Notes: generated by a model from the sequence alone, not told the origin. A stretch of 10,689 nt of DNA from an uncultured Lachnospiraceae bacterium (GCA_905200565.1 CAJKKX010000034.1:1-10689); one strand, 5' to 3'; counted from the stretch's first letter, positions 1 to 7,920 are shown. Translations and numbers: made by a program.

Positions 1-1707
1 ATAGAAGGAGCAGGCGCTGACGAAACACCGCTGCAGCTTGCAGGCGGAACCATGTGGGCGTGCCCGCCGATTCTGGCAGCCTCCTTTAATGTAGAGCTGG
101 CGGAGCGCGTTGGTGTTATGATGGGTAATGAAGCGCTGTTTAAGGGCTGCTCCTACTGGCAGGGCAATGCAATGAACATTCACAGAAGCCCGCTTTCCGG
201 ACGTAACGTAGAGTATTACAGCCAGGATGGTATGCACGGCGGCGCGTTTGCGGCTGCAGTGGCAAAGGGCGTTACCTCTAAGGGTGTTACCTGTGAAATC
301 AAGCATATGATGCTGAATGACCAGGAATCCTACCGCGACCTTAACGGCGGCGTATTCACCTGGGCAACGGAGCAGGTAATCCGTGAAATTTATGCAAGAC
401 CATTTGAAGCTGCTCTGAAGGAAGGAAATGCGACCGGTGTTATGGGTTCCTTCAACCGTCTTGGAAATATCAATTCCCAGCTTAATCCGGCTGTGAAAGC
501 GCTGGTTCGTGATGAGTGGGATAACCGGGCGATTTTTGAAACGGACGCATGGCAGGGAACCTATTGCCCGATCGACTTAATGGTTCGTCAGGGAAATAAC
601 CAGATCCTTGGTTCCGGTTCGACCCTTCCGGTAGTTGACCTTGAGGTGGGAACCTGGAGCGCAGAGGATAACTGTGTACTGGTTTCTGATGGCGGCGAAG
701 GTACCTTTGCTTCCCAGACACATTACGCGGCGGTTCGTAAGAGCGCGCAGGAAATGCTGTGGAATTACAGCAATGGAAATGCTATCCGCAATGGTTATAC
801 GACACTGGATGATGCGGTAATGACCTTTGACGCTCATGTAGTACAGTCTCTGGCAATTAACTTTGAAGGTGTTGACTTTACAGAGGTAAGTCTGGCAGAA
901 GGAGCAGAGCTCCCGGCGGGCTTTACGTTAGAGGGCGGAGTTATCACAGCGGACGGTTCCCAGGACATCTCGGAATTCACGGTAGGCGTTGTTCTCACTG
1001 GCATTGATGGCTATATTACGATGGAAGCAAATGTAGATGTGAAGGTAATTGATCCGATTCATGTGTCTTCCACAGAACTGAAAACGGGTGAAGCGGCAGA
1101 AATTACGATTGATGTCCCGTCTTATCCGTATCAGGCACTGGTGACGATGCTCGGCAATTATACGAATGGTGTTATCGATAACGATGGAAACGGAGTGCCT
1201 TCGGCAACGGCTGAGCTTTTTGGCGGTCCGGTAGAAATTCCGGGTACCGGCGATGCAGTAAGCGGTGATTTCAATATTATTAACTGGTACTGGGTTGACG
1301 CAGAGCAGCCTTATGGAGCAAACGGCTATGAAGCAGTGGGACATATCCCGTCCACAAATTCACAGTCCACAGATACCCGTATGATTGAACTGGCGGATAT
1401 TGCGGCTGGCAATTATTACAAGGCGTTTGAATACGGCTATACGGTATCAGACGAAGATATCGCGAAGCTGGCGGAATACGGTCTTACTTTAGAAAAAGTC
1501 ATGACGGATTCCGGTTACAGCTATGACGTAAATACCGGTCTGAAGATTTCCGGCACACCGGCTCAGGCGGGAACGGTTGAATTTGGCGTTACCTTAAATC
1601 TGCCGCTTTCCCGCGGATTTGGTTCTGCTTTCCCGAATAATATAAATGTTTGCTCACCGGCATTTGTACAGATTCCGACGACCGTAACGCTTACAATCGC
1701 TGAGTAA
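1..1707 (+). CDS. GH3 glycoside hydrolase, catalytic barrel plus Ig-like tail (5'-truncated by window edge)
   Basis: The frame is open from the first base (an in-frame ATG at 52 is internal), so 568 C-terminal codons are visible. Codons 1-280 match the (beta/alpha)8 barrel of GH3 exo-glycosidases and align along their length with the second GH3 gene at 3239. Shared landmarks are NIHRSP, the substrate-binding Lys-His pair (K101-H102), the EQVIREIY/PFE helix, SFNR, and the Asp expected to be the nucleophile (D182, base 544, in ETDAW). The segment before that Asp is divergent: WDNRAIF replaces the usual WGFxG. Codons 287-350 and 472-567 each resemble a putative Ig (He_PIG-like) domain, with LPAGFTLEGG and GLKISGTPAQAGTVEF. 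No C-terminal membrane helix or LPXTG motif is present, so this end is probably extracellular. By analogy with its neighbour, the alpha/beta/alpha and Fn3 domains should lie upstream of the window (inference). Substrate specificity cannot be read; beta-glucosidase or beta-xylosidase are the usual options. Confidence 0.86.
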   Translation: MEGAGADETPLQLAGGTMWACPPILAASFNVELAERVGVMMGNEALFKGCSYWQGNAMNIHRSPLSGRNVEYYSQDGMHGGAFAAAVAKGVTSKGVTCEIKHMMLNDQESYRDLNGGVFTWATEQVIREIYARPFEAALKEGNATGVMGSFNRLGNINSQLNPAVKALVRDEWDNRAIFETDAWQGTYCPIDLMVRQGNNQILGSGSTLPVVDLEVGTWSAEDNCVLVSDGGEGTFASQTHYAAVRKSAQEMLWNYSNGNAIRNGYTTLDDAVMTFDAHVVQSLAINFEGVDFTEVSLAEGAELPAGFTLEGGVITADGSQDISEFTVGVVLTGIDGYITMEANVDVKVIDPIHVSSTELKTGEAAEITIDVPSYPYQALVTMLGNYTNGVIDNDGNGVPSATAELFGGPVEIPGTGDAVSGDFNIINWYWVDAEQPYGANGYEAVGHIPSTNSQSTDTRMIELADIAAGNYYKAFEYGYTVSDEDIAKLAEYGLTLEKVMTDSGYSYDVNTGLKISGTPAQAGTVEFGVTLNLPLSRGFGSAFPNNINVCSPAFVQIPTTVTLTIAE

Positions 1708-1717
1708 CTGTGATACT

Positions 1718-1763
1718 GGATCTAAAGGTCATGCCTGCATGAAAAACATGACCTTTGGAATCC
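1718..1763 (+). terminator. Intergenic stem-loop, possible attenuator
   Basis: The arms AAAGGTCATG (1724-1733) and CATGACCTTT (1747-1756) form a perfect 10-bp stem with a 13-nt loop. A further GGAT/ATCC pairing (1718-1721 with 1760-1763) follows across a small internal loop. It starts 11 bases after the upstream stop codon. No run of T follows, so it is a poor intrinsic terminator. It may instead act as an mRNA-stabilising or processing hairpin, or a leaky attenuator, between the GH3 gene and the next gene. The structure is seen directly; the role is inferred. Confidence 0.55.
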
Positions 1764-1805
1764 AAACGTCACAACTGTTTGAAAATCAAGAAAGAAGGAA
1801 AAGGT

Positions 1806-3155
1806 ATGAAGAAATTTTTGAAGGCTTTTAGCCGGACTGGTCTGGCGCTTGTAACAGTGCTTTGTATGATGTCGTCTTTTGCGATGGCGGCGGATGAGCT
1901 GCCGGGACCGGATACCTCCAAAGAGGTGAAGGAGCTTGAAGTTTATCAGCTTCCGGACAAGACGGTCTATCTTGTAGGAGAAGAATTCAGTGCAGAGGGC
2001 GGTATCGTCAAAATTATTTATGAGGATGGCAGCGAAGGCTACATTTCCATGACGGATGAAGCGATTACCATGAAAGCGCCTGCTATGAAAAGCGTAAATA
2101 CGAAAAATGTGCAGATGAAATATGAAGGAGCAAAGCTGACCTTTAAGGTGGAGGTAGTTGCCGGCATGTGCAATGTGACCTTCATTGCAGAAGGATGCGA
2201 TGACCAGGTGCAGGAGGTTTCAAAGGGAGATACTGCCAAAGAGCCGGAGGAACCGGCAAGAGACGGATATGTATTTTCCGGATGGTATGCAGACAACGAT
2301 TATACCCATCTGTATGATTTCAGCGCCGGCGTGCAGGAGGATGAAAATGTTTATGCACTGTGGGTGAAGGATGGAGCAGAGCTTGTCAATGTAACGTTTG
2401 ATTATGATTACTATGGAACAGCGCTGAGCCAGTACACCTATCCGGTGGAAAGCGGGGCGTGTGTGGCACAGCCCTCCAATACGCCGGAGCGCACAGGCTA
2501 CAGCTTTGAAAAATGGGTTGGCGAAGATGGAAACGATTTTGATTTCTCCGCTCCGGTTACCGCCGATACCACGATCAAAGCGCAGTGGACAAAGACAGCG
2601 ACGGATGCGCAGACCTGGGTGTTTGAGGCGGAGGATACTGATCTTTCCGGAAAAATCGGACCGAGTTATTCCGGTTCCGCGCAGGAAGAAAGCATGATTA
2701 TTTTCAATGACAGTGTGGAAGCAAGCAATGACCGTATGGTAGGTTATCTGTATGAGTCGGGAATTTCACTGGAATTTTATGTGGCTTCCGATATGGATGT
2801 GGATGATGCAGAGCTTACGGTCCGCATTGCCGGCGAATATGTCACCATGAGCTATGACAGCAATGACTATCAGGTACTTGTAAACGGCGAAGCTCTGACG
2901 TTCCCGCAGGTGACGGTTGAGGCGGATACAGCAACAGCGATTACACCCTGTGATGATCTTATCAAAATCAGCGGGGTCAGCCTGAAGGAAGGCGAAAATC
3001 TGATTCAGCTGGTGACAAACAACAACAATGCTGTTTCGGGTACAACCTTTAAGGCAAATGCACCGATTGTTGACTGCATTAAGATCACAACGACTGCAGT
3101 GGTAATCTGGGATGAAAATCACGGACTGCCGATGACGGAAAATTACCAGAAGTAA
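1806..3155 (+). CDS. Secreted Ig/Flg_new-repeat protein with CBM6/35-like C-terminal domain
   Basis: The protein has 449 residues from the ATG at 1806, which is preceded by AGAAGGA at about 7 bases and begins a clear signal peptide (MKKFLK, hydrophobic core, cleavage after AMA near residue 28). A TTG at 1755 would add 17 charged residues and is less likely. Residues 41-118 resemble a group 3 bacterial Ig-like domain (VYLVGEEF, then IIYEDGS). Residues 123-187 and 194-262 are two Listeria/Bacteroides (Flg_new) repeats, each with the GYxFxxW core and a closing ALW or AQW. Residues 270-430 start with WVFEAED and form a beta-rich domain like CBM6/CBM35, with a conserved-looking LKEGENLIQLV stretch. 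There is no catalytic motif, membrane anchor, LPXTG or SLH repeat. The likely role is extracellular glycan binding or surface attachment alongside the flanking GH3 enzymes (inference from domains and position). The CBM call is the least certain part. Confidence 0.82.
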   Translation: MKKFLKAFSRTGLALVTVLCMMSSFAMAADELPGPDTSKEVKELEVYQLPDKTVYLVGEEFSAEGGIVKIIYEDGSEGYISMTDEAITMKAPAMKSVNTKNVQMKYEGAKLTFKVEVVAGMCNVTFIAEGCDDQVQEVSKGDTAKEPEEPARDGYVFSGWYADNDYTHLYDFSAGVQEDENVYALWVKDGAELVNVTFDYDYYGTALSQYTYPVESGACVAQPSNTPERTGYSFEKWVGEDGNDFDFSAPVTADTTIKAQWTKTATDAQTWVFEAEDTDLSGKIGPSYSGSAQEESMIIFNDSVEASNDRMVGYLYESGISLEFYVASDMDVDDAELTVRIAGEYVTMSYDSNDYQVLVNGEALTFPQVTVEADTATAITPCDDLIKISGVSLKEGENLIQLVTNNNNAVSGTTFKANAPIVDCIKITTTAVVIWDENHGLPMTENYQK

Positions 3156-3170
3156 TTGTAAAAGGGCATG

Positions 3171-3214
3171 GCGGCATATGCAAGAGGCGGCAGAATCCGC
3201 ACGGCATATGCCGC
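3171..3214 (+). repeat. 11-bp inverted repeat in intergenic leader
   Basis: GCGGCATATGC (3171-3181) is perfectly complementary to GCATATGCCGC (3204-3214). Inside the 22-nt loop a second small stem can form (GCGG 3187-3190 with CCGC 3197-3200). It lies 15 bases after the upstream stop codon and ends about 10 bases before the ribosome binding site of the membrane GH3 gene. No T tract follows, so it is more likely an mRNA structure (processing, stability or translation control) or a REP-like element than a terminator. Confidence 0.55.
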
Positions 3215-3238
3215 GTGTGATTATGAGAGGTGAAGAAA

Positions 3239-6160
3239 ATGTCTGCAAAGACGAAAAAAATGAAAAAATCGAAAGCGGTACTGGCGTGGGGGATTTCGGC
3301 GGTATTGATCGGCAGCGCCCTTGGTGCGGGCAATTACCTTGCCTATCATTCCTTCAGCGGCCTTGCAGATACCGTGTTCGGCGGGGTGCGCCCTGTTTAT
3401 AATACGGATGTGATATCCATGTATCCGGCAACAAATGCTTCCTCAAAGGAAGAAGCGTTCCAGAATGCGCAGGAGGTGAATCTGCGCGCGGCAGAGGAGG
3501 GCTTTGTGCTCCTGAAAAATGAGGCGGAAACATTGCCGCTGCAAAAAGGAGCAAAAATCAGCGTTTTTGGAAAAAACAGCGTAAATCTGTCTTATGGCGG
3601 GTCCGGTTCCGGCGGCTTTGATACCAGCAATAACCAGGATCTGTATGACAGTCTGGAGAATGCAGGATTTGATATTAACCAGACGCTTAAAAAATTTTAT
3701 GAGGACAACGGGGCGTCCGGTCCGGCGCGTTCCGCAAACTCCAGCGACCTGGACAGCGGTGATAATCAGCGCATTGCAACGGCGGAAACGCCCCAGAGCA
3801 AGTATACGGATACGGTAAAGGCAAGCTATGATTCTTACAAAGATGCTGCCCTGGTGGTGATTACACGTATAGGAGGCGAAGGCTTTGACCTGCCGCGTTA
3901 TCAGGGAACGACAGAGGGAGCGGTGAGTGCGGACAGTCATTATCTGGAGCTGGATCAGAATGAACGCGATCTGTTAGCTGCTGTATGTGAGGAAGGCTTT
4001 GAGCATGTAGTCGTAGTATTTAACGTGCCTTCCAGCTTTGAGGCAACCTTTTTAAAAGACAGCGCCTATGCTGCTTTTGCGGATAAGATTGACGCAGCCG
4101 TATGGATTGGTTTTACCGGCTCCAACGGAATCACGGCGCTGGGAGAGATTTTAAATGGAGAAGTGAATCCCTCCGGACGTCTGGTGGACACCTGGGCGTC
4201 TGATTTCACACAGAATCCTTCCTTCCAGAATTTTGGAACCGGGCATACGGACCAGACGACGGATAAATATGATGCCGGTATGTATTATTCTGTTGATTAT
4301 GAAGAAGGCATTTACGTTGGTTACCGCTATTATGAAACACGCGGGCTGACGGACGGAGAAGAATGGTACGAGGAAAATGTGACGTATCCCTTCGGCTATG
4401 GATTAAGCTATACGACGTTTGAGTGGAATGTAGGCGAGGCATCTGCAGACGAATTTGACCTGGAGTCTGTGATTACGGTTCCGGTAACGGTAAAAAATAC
4501 GGGAGATACGGCGGGTAAGGAAGTGGTCCAGCTTTATGTTTCTGCTCCATATACGGAGGGCGGCATTGAAAAAGCCCATAAGGTGCTGGCAGGATATGCG
4601 AAAACATCTCTTCTGCAGCCGGGGGAGAGTGAAACTGTGACGGTTTCCTTTGAACCGTATTCTGCAGCCAGCTATGATTACCGGGATGCAAACGAGAATG
4701 GTTTCTGCGGATATGAACTGGAGGCGGGCGAATATACCCTGTATGTATCCCGCAACGCGCATGAGGAAGAGAGCGCGATTACACTGACATTGCCTGAGGA
4801 TATTCAGATTGGAGAAGATCTGGTGACAGGCAATGAGGTCGTCAACCGCTATACGGGCATAGAGGATAATCTGGACAGCGACTGGCAGCTGGACACTGTG
4901 CTTTCCCGTGCAGACTGGGAGGGAACCTGGCCCACAGCACAGACGGACGAAACACATGCCGGAAGCGCAGAGCTGCTTGCCCAGATCGAAGATATTGAAA
5001 CCAATAATCCGACCGACTTTGAGGAAGAGGATGCGCCCTGGTTCGGAGAGGATGTGATCAGCGTTCTGCGTGATTTGCTGCCGGAAACGCCTGCAGCGGA
5101 CTATCATGCGATCGTTGATTATGATGATGACCGTTGGGAAGAAATCCTTGATGCCTGCAGTGAAGAGGAGATGCTGGAGCTGATTAACAACGGCGCGTAT
5201 CACACGAAAGCGCTGGAAACGGTGGGACTGCCCGCCACGATACACGGCGACGGCCCGGCGGGCTTTACCTGCTTTATGAACAGCGAGCAGGTGAACGGTA
5301 CCTGTCAGTACGTGAGCGAGCCGGTAATGGCGGCGACATGGAATGATGCATTGCTGGAGGAAATCGGAGAAGCAATGGGAGAGGAAGGTATCCTTGGCGA
5401 TAAAGCAACTTCCCAGCCATATTCCAGCATTTATGCGCCGGGCGTAAATATTCACCGCAGCCCGTTTGGCGGACGCTGCTCAGAATATTATTCCGAGGAC
5501 CCGTATATTTCCGGTATGATGGCATCCGCACAGATCCGTGGATTGCAGGCAAAGGGTGTCGTTCCCATGCTGAAGCATTTTGCGGCAAATGAGCAGGAGA
5601 CACACCGTTCCATCGGAGGAGACCTTTCCTGGGTTACGGAGCAGAGCCTTCGCGAAATCTATCTGAAGCCGTTTGAGCTGGCTGTCAAGAATGGAGAAAG
5701 CCGCGGTATCATGAGCTCCTTTAACCGCATCGGCGCGCGCTGGACCGGCGGTGACTATCGTCTGCTGACAGAAATCCTGCGCGATGAATGGGGCTTCAGG
5801 GGAACTGTTATCTGCGATTTCAATACGATTCCGCAATACATGGTACCGCGTCAGATGTTCTATGCAGGCGGCGACCTTGACCTGGCGACCCTGGAAACCA
5901 GTATGTGGCCAGATGCCGATCCCTCCGAAAATGGCGATGCAATCGTACTGCGAAATGCAACGAAAAATATTTTGTACTCCTTTGTAAATTCAAACGCCAT
6001 GAATGCGGAAGTAATCGGATATAATCCGCCGCTGTGGCATGGATATCTGCTCTGGCTGGATATCGGCGTGGCTGCGCTGCTGCTTCTGTGGGGCGTACTG
6101 GCATTTATTCACCGGGCAAAGCATAATAAAAAGCTGCAGAGTATGACGGCAGATTCATAA
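3239..6160 (+). CDS. Membrane-anchored GH3 glycoside hydrolase with reversed domain order
   Basis: The protein has 973 residues from the ATG at 3239, which has GAGAGGTG about 7 bases upstream. The GTG at 3230 would overlap that site and is rejected. A Lys-rich N-terminus and a membrane helix (about 13-35) are followed by the GH3 alpha/beta/alpha domain (about 70-395, ending with NPSGRLVDTW and YPFGYGLSYT) and a GH3 Fn3-like domain (about 405-510, VKNTGDTAGKEVVQLYV). The (beta/alpha)8 barrel comes last (about 545-925). In the barrel are HGDGPAGF (D671), NIHRSP, LKHF (K779-H780), SFNRIG and the predicted nucleophile D860 in WGFRGTVICDF. A second helix (about 935-957) precedes a basic tail, KHNKK. 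Both termini are therefore predicted inside and the enzyme outside. The domain order is the reverse of the common GH3 order, as known in Ruminococcus albus and Butyrivibrio beta-glucosidases. The site where many GH3 enzymes carry the acid/base Glu (xGxEGG) reads GFTGSN, so the acid/base is not obvious. It is probably a beta-glucosidase or related exo-glycosidase; the sugar is unknown. Confidence 0.92.
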   Translation: MSAKTKKMKKSKAVLAWGISAVLIGSALGAGNYLAYHSFSGLADTVFGGVRPVYNTDVISMYPATNASSKEEAFQNAQEVNLRAAEEGFVLLKNEAETLPLQKGAKISVFGKNSVNLSYGGSGSGGFDTSNNQDLYDSLENAGFDINQTLKKFYEDNGASGPARSANSSDLDSGDNQRIATAETPQSKYTDTVKASYDSYKDAALVVITRIGGEGFDLPRYQGTTEGAVSADSHYLELDQNERDLLAAVCEEGFEHVVVVFNVPSSFEATFLKDSAYAAFADKIDAAVWIGFTGSNGITALGEILNGEVNPSGRLVDTWASDFTQNPSFQNFGTGHTDQTTDKYDAGMYYSVDYEEGIYVGYRYYETRGLTDGEEWYEENVTYPFGYGLSYTTFEWNVGEASADEFDLESVITVPVTVKNTGDTAGKEVVQLYVSAPYTEGGIEKAHKVLAGYAKTSLLQPGESETVTVSFEPYSAASYDYRDANENGFCGYELEAGEYTLYVSRNAHEEESAITLTLPEDIQIGEDLVTGNEVVNRYTGIEDNLDSDWQLDTVLSRADWEGTWPTAQTDETHAGSAELLAQIEDIETNNPTDFEEEDAPWFGEDVISVLRDLLPETPAADYHAIVDYDDDRWEEILDACSEEEMLELINNGAYHTKALETVGLPATIHGDGPAGFTCFMNSEQVNGTCQYVSEPVMAATWNDALLEEIGEAMGEEGILGDKATSQPYSSIYAPGVNIHRSPFGGRCSEYYSEDPYISGMMASAQIRGLQAKGVVPMLKHFAANEQETHRSIGGDLSWVTEQSLREIYLKPFELAVKNGESRGIMSSFNRIGARWTGGDYRLLTEILRDEWGFRGTVICDFNTIPQYMVPRQMFYAGGDLDLATLETSMWPDADPSENGDAIVLRNATKNILYSFVNSNAMNAEVIGYNPPLWHGYLLWLDIGVAALLLLWGVLAFIHRAKHNKKLQSMTADS

Positions 6161-6187
6161 ACAGCGCCGGAATACAGATTCTGAAAA

Positions 6188-6241
6188 AAAGTTCCCCGCC
6201 CGGCAGAGAGTGAAACCATTCACTGCCGGGCGGGGAGCTTT
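6188..6241. terminator. Bidirectional intrinsic terminator between convergent genes
   Basis: CCCCGCCCGGCAG (6194-6206) pairs perfectly with CTGCCGGGCGGGG (6223-6235). The stem extends outward through T-A, a T-G wobble and GAAA/CTTT-type pairs to about 6188 and 6241. For transcripts coming from the right (the ATPase gene), the A-rich run at 6184-6190 becomes a run of seven U after the stem, a strong terminator. For transcripts from the GH3 cluster, the tail is the shorter GCTTTCCT. It sits 27 bases after the GH3 stop codon and 54 bases beyond the ATPase stop codon. Confidence 0.9.
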
Positions 6242-6295
6242 CCTGTCCCAGCATTCTTCTTTGCGCATCTGTTCCTCCAGACTGCCGGGGCTGCG

Positions 6296-7609
6296 TCATT
6301 CCAGAAGAAAATCCAGAGCGTTTACAATCTTAATGCCGTCCTGTGTCCGGGACAGATTACATTCCAGAGCAATGACAAGCTTTTCGTAATTATCCCGGAT
6401 TTTACGCAGAGGCGCAAGCTCGCGCTCTCTCGTTTCGGGAGCCGTCATGGATTCGGTAACCTGGATATACTTTTTCTCATCTGTTTTGGTGGCAATAAAG
6501 TCGACTTCCTGATTGTCAATTTTGCCGATAGCCACATCATAGCCGCGGCGCAGCAGTTCAAAGTAAATAATATTTTCCAGAATATGTCCGCTGTCGCCGT
6601 CACGATAGCCCAGCAGGTAATTGCGCAGACCAATGTCCACAATATAATATTTGCCCAGTGTACGCAGATATTCCTTTCCTTTAATATCAAAGCGTTTGAT
6701 TTCATAGAAAATATAGGCTTCTGTCAGAGCTTCAATATAAGCCTGGATCGTCTGCACAGCGGGCTTTGTTTTTCGCGTTCCGCCTTCAAGCAGTCCTTCA
6801 TCAACCAGCGTGTTCCCGATAGAAGTAGCCGAGGTATTATTTCCGATATTGTCTGCCAGAAACAAAATGATTTTCCTCAGCAGGATGGGATCTGTGATGC
6901 GCCGCTGTCCTGTTCTCTTGTCCCGTTCCAGAATGTCATTGATTACGGCAGCGGAATATACGCCGTCTAAAGCGGCTGTCACCCGGTCGGTTTCCAGACC
7001 GATATCGGCAAGCATGGGCATACCGCCAAATCTGGCGTAAGCGTCGAAAAGCTCTCTGACGTCATAGACCTCACCTTCTTCATCAGTAATGCGTTTCCGG
7101 ATATCGCCCGCAGGCGATTTCCGCTCTGTCAGTGTATAGCCGTGAAAATCCAGAAACTCTTTAAAGGATAGTGGCAGCACCCGGATTTCTACATATCGTC
7201 CGGACAGGTAAGTGGAAAGCTCGGAAGAAAGCAGATAAGCATTGGAACCGGTAATGTAAATGTCGCAGTCAAAGTCTACCCGGAAAGAGTTGACGGCATT
7301 TTCCCAGCCCGGCACCTTCTGAACCTCGTCGAAAAAGAGGTACGTCCGTTTATCCGGGCAGATGCGTGCCTTTACATATTCATAAAATCCTCTCGCGTCC
7401 ATATCCGGAATACTCATGGATTCAAAATTCATTTCGATAATCTGGTCATCTTTTATACCGGTTTCCCGCAAATGCTTCACCATCAGCTTCATCAGACTGG
7501 ATTTACCGCAGCGACGGATACCGGTCATGACTTTAATCATTTCCGTATCCTGGAATGCAATAAGCCGGTTCAGATAAAGGTCACGTTTTCGCAGCGTTGT
7601 TTTTTGCAT
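6296..7609 (-). CDS. P-loop ATPase, AAA_14/DUF4143 type
   Basis: The protein has 437 residues from the ATG at 7609, chosen because AAAGGTGG (complement of 7620-7627) lies about 10 bases upstream; in-frame ATGs at 7630 and 7645 lack such a site. Residues 24-142 form the ATPase: Walker A GIRRCGKSS (30-38), Walker B YLFFDEVQ (90-97), sensor YITGSN (119-123) and the SGRYVEI segment with a likely arginine finger. Residues about 215-390 match DUF4143, a C-terminal domain with a restriction-endonuclease-like fold. Its would-be active site reads E345, EVDFIA (D370) and YIQVT, where active relatives have E-x-K, so nuclease activity is doubtful. Proteins of this type are abundant in Clostridia and Bacteroidetes; no biochemical role is established. 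The gene stands alone, convergent with the GH3 cluster and divergent from a second ATPase/nuclease-fold gene. Confidence 0.9.
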   Translation of the reverse strand: MQKTTLRKRDLYLNRLIAFQDTEMIKVMTGIRRCGKSSLMKLMVKHLRETGIKDDQIIEMNFESMSIPDMDARGFYEYVKARICPDKRTYLFFDEVQKVPGWENAVNSFRVDFDCDIYITGSNAYLLSSELSTYLSGRYVEIRVLPLSFKEFLDFHGYTLTERKSPAGDIRKRITDEEGEVYDVRELFDAYARFGGMPMLADIGLETDRVTAALDGVYSAAVINDILERDKRTGQRRITDPILLRKIILFLADNIGNNTSATSIGNTLVDEGLLEGGTRKTKPAVQTIQAYIEALTEAYIFYEIKRFDIKGKEYLRTLGKYYIVDIGLRNYLLGYRDGDSGHILENIIYFELLRRGYDVAIGKIDNQEVDFIATKTDEKKYIQVTESMTAPETRERELAPLRKIRDNYEKLVIALECNLSRTQDGIKIVNALDFLLE

Positions 7610-7635
7610 AAAGATAGCACCACCTTTCATGGAAA

Positions 7636-7710
7636 ATCGTATCATAAATTTCAGAAAAAAACAAGTTTGTAGTATCGATTCTATAAACTTTCTATTTTAA
7701 GAAGTTTGTA
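7636..7710 (-). promoter_or_regulatory. Putative promoter and operator region of the leftward ATPase gene
   Basis: The box AAGTTTGTA occurs at 7663-7671 and 7702-7710, exactly 39 bases apart, and an inverted copy with one mismatch (TATAAACTT) lies at 7682-7690. On the minus strand, TTGTTT (complement of 7659-7664) and TACGAT (complement of 7636-7641) are 17 bases apart and could be -35 and -10 hexamers. The first box overlaps this -35. The start of transcription would leave a leader of only about 20 bases. Boxes are seen; promoter and operator roles are weak inference, because the region is AT-rich. Confidence 0.35.
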
Positions 7711-7815
7711 ACATATTGCAGAGGATTGTCGATATATTCCGGTCAATAAGACAGAAAAAATTGTAATTCGTCCAGTTTGGCAGGCGCGCTGCTGTGCTTG
7801 ATGCAAAAGCTTTGC

Positions 7816-7844
7816 TTGCCGTAACCTCTGTTTCATGCTAAGAT
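7816..7844 (+). promoter_or_regulatory. Candidate SigA promoter for the rightward ATPase/nuclease gene
   Basis: TTGCCG (7816-7821), a 17-base spacer and TAAGAT (7839-7844) with an extended TG two bases before the -10 hexamer fit a SigA promoter. It would give a leader of about 70 bases before the ATG at 7921. The rest of the 310-base divergent region (7610-7920) holds no gene. Confidence 0.5.
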
Positions 7845-7920
7845 GAAGAAAAGAAGCAGGTGAAAAATCAGGGAAACCGGCAAAACGGTCCGGAGACAGG
7901 GACAGGAGCGTGATGATGGC

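Noticed and set aside
1755..1805. TTG start for the secreted Ig/CBM protein
   Set aside because: It would place 17 charged residues before a clear signal peptide and lies inside the hairpin at 1747-1756; the ATG at 1806 has a good ribosome binding site.
3230..3238. GTG start for the membrane GH3, adding MKK
   Set aside because: The GTG overlaps the ribosome binding site GAGAGGTG that serves the ATG at 3239.
4403..5455. A 350-codon open frame antisense to the membrane GH3 gene
   Set aside because: It lies wholly inside a well-supported coding region, its product is rich in Cys, Arg, His and Ile with no recognisable domain, and it has no ribosome binding site. It is a reading-frame shadow.
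7803..7815. Palindrome-like GCAAA-AGC-TTTGC near the candidate -35 of the rightward ATPase gene
   Set aside because: Five-base arms in one copy only; too short to call an operator.
7876..7889. Small ACCG/CGGT stem upstream of the rightward ATPase gene
   Set aside because: Only four base pairs; expected by chance.
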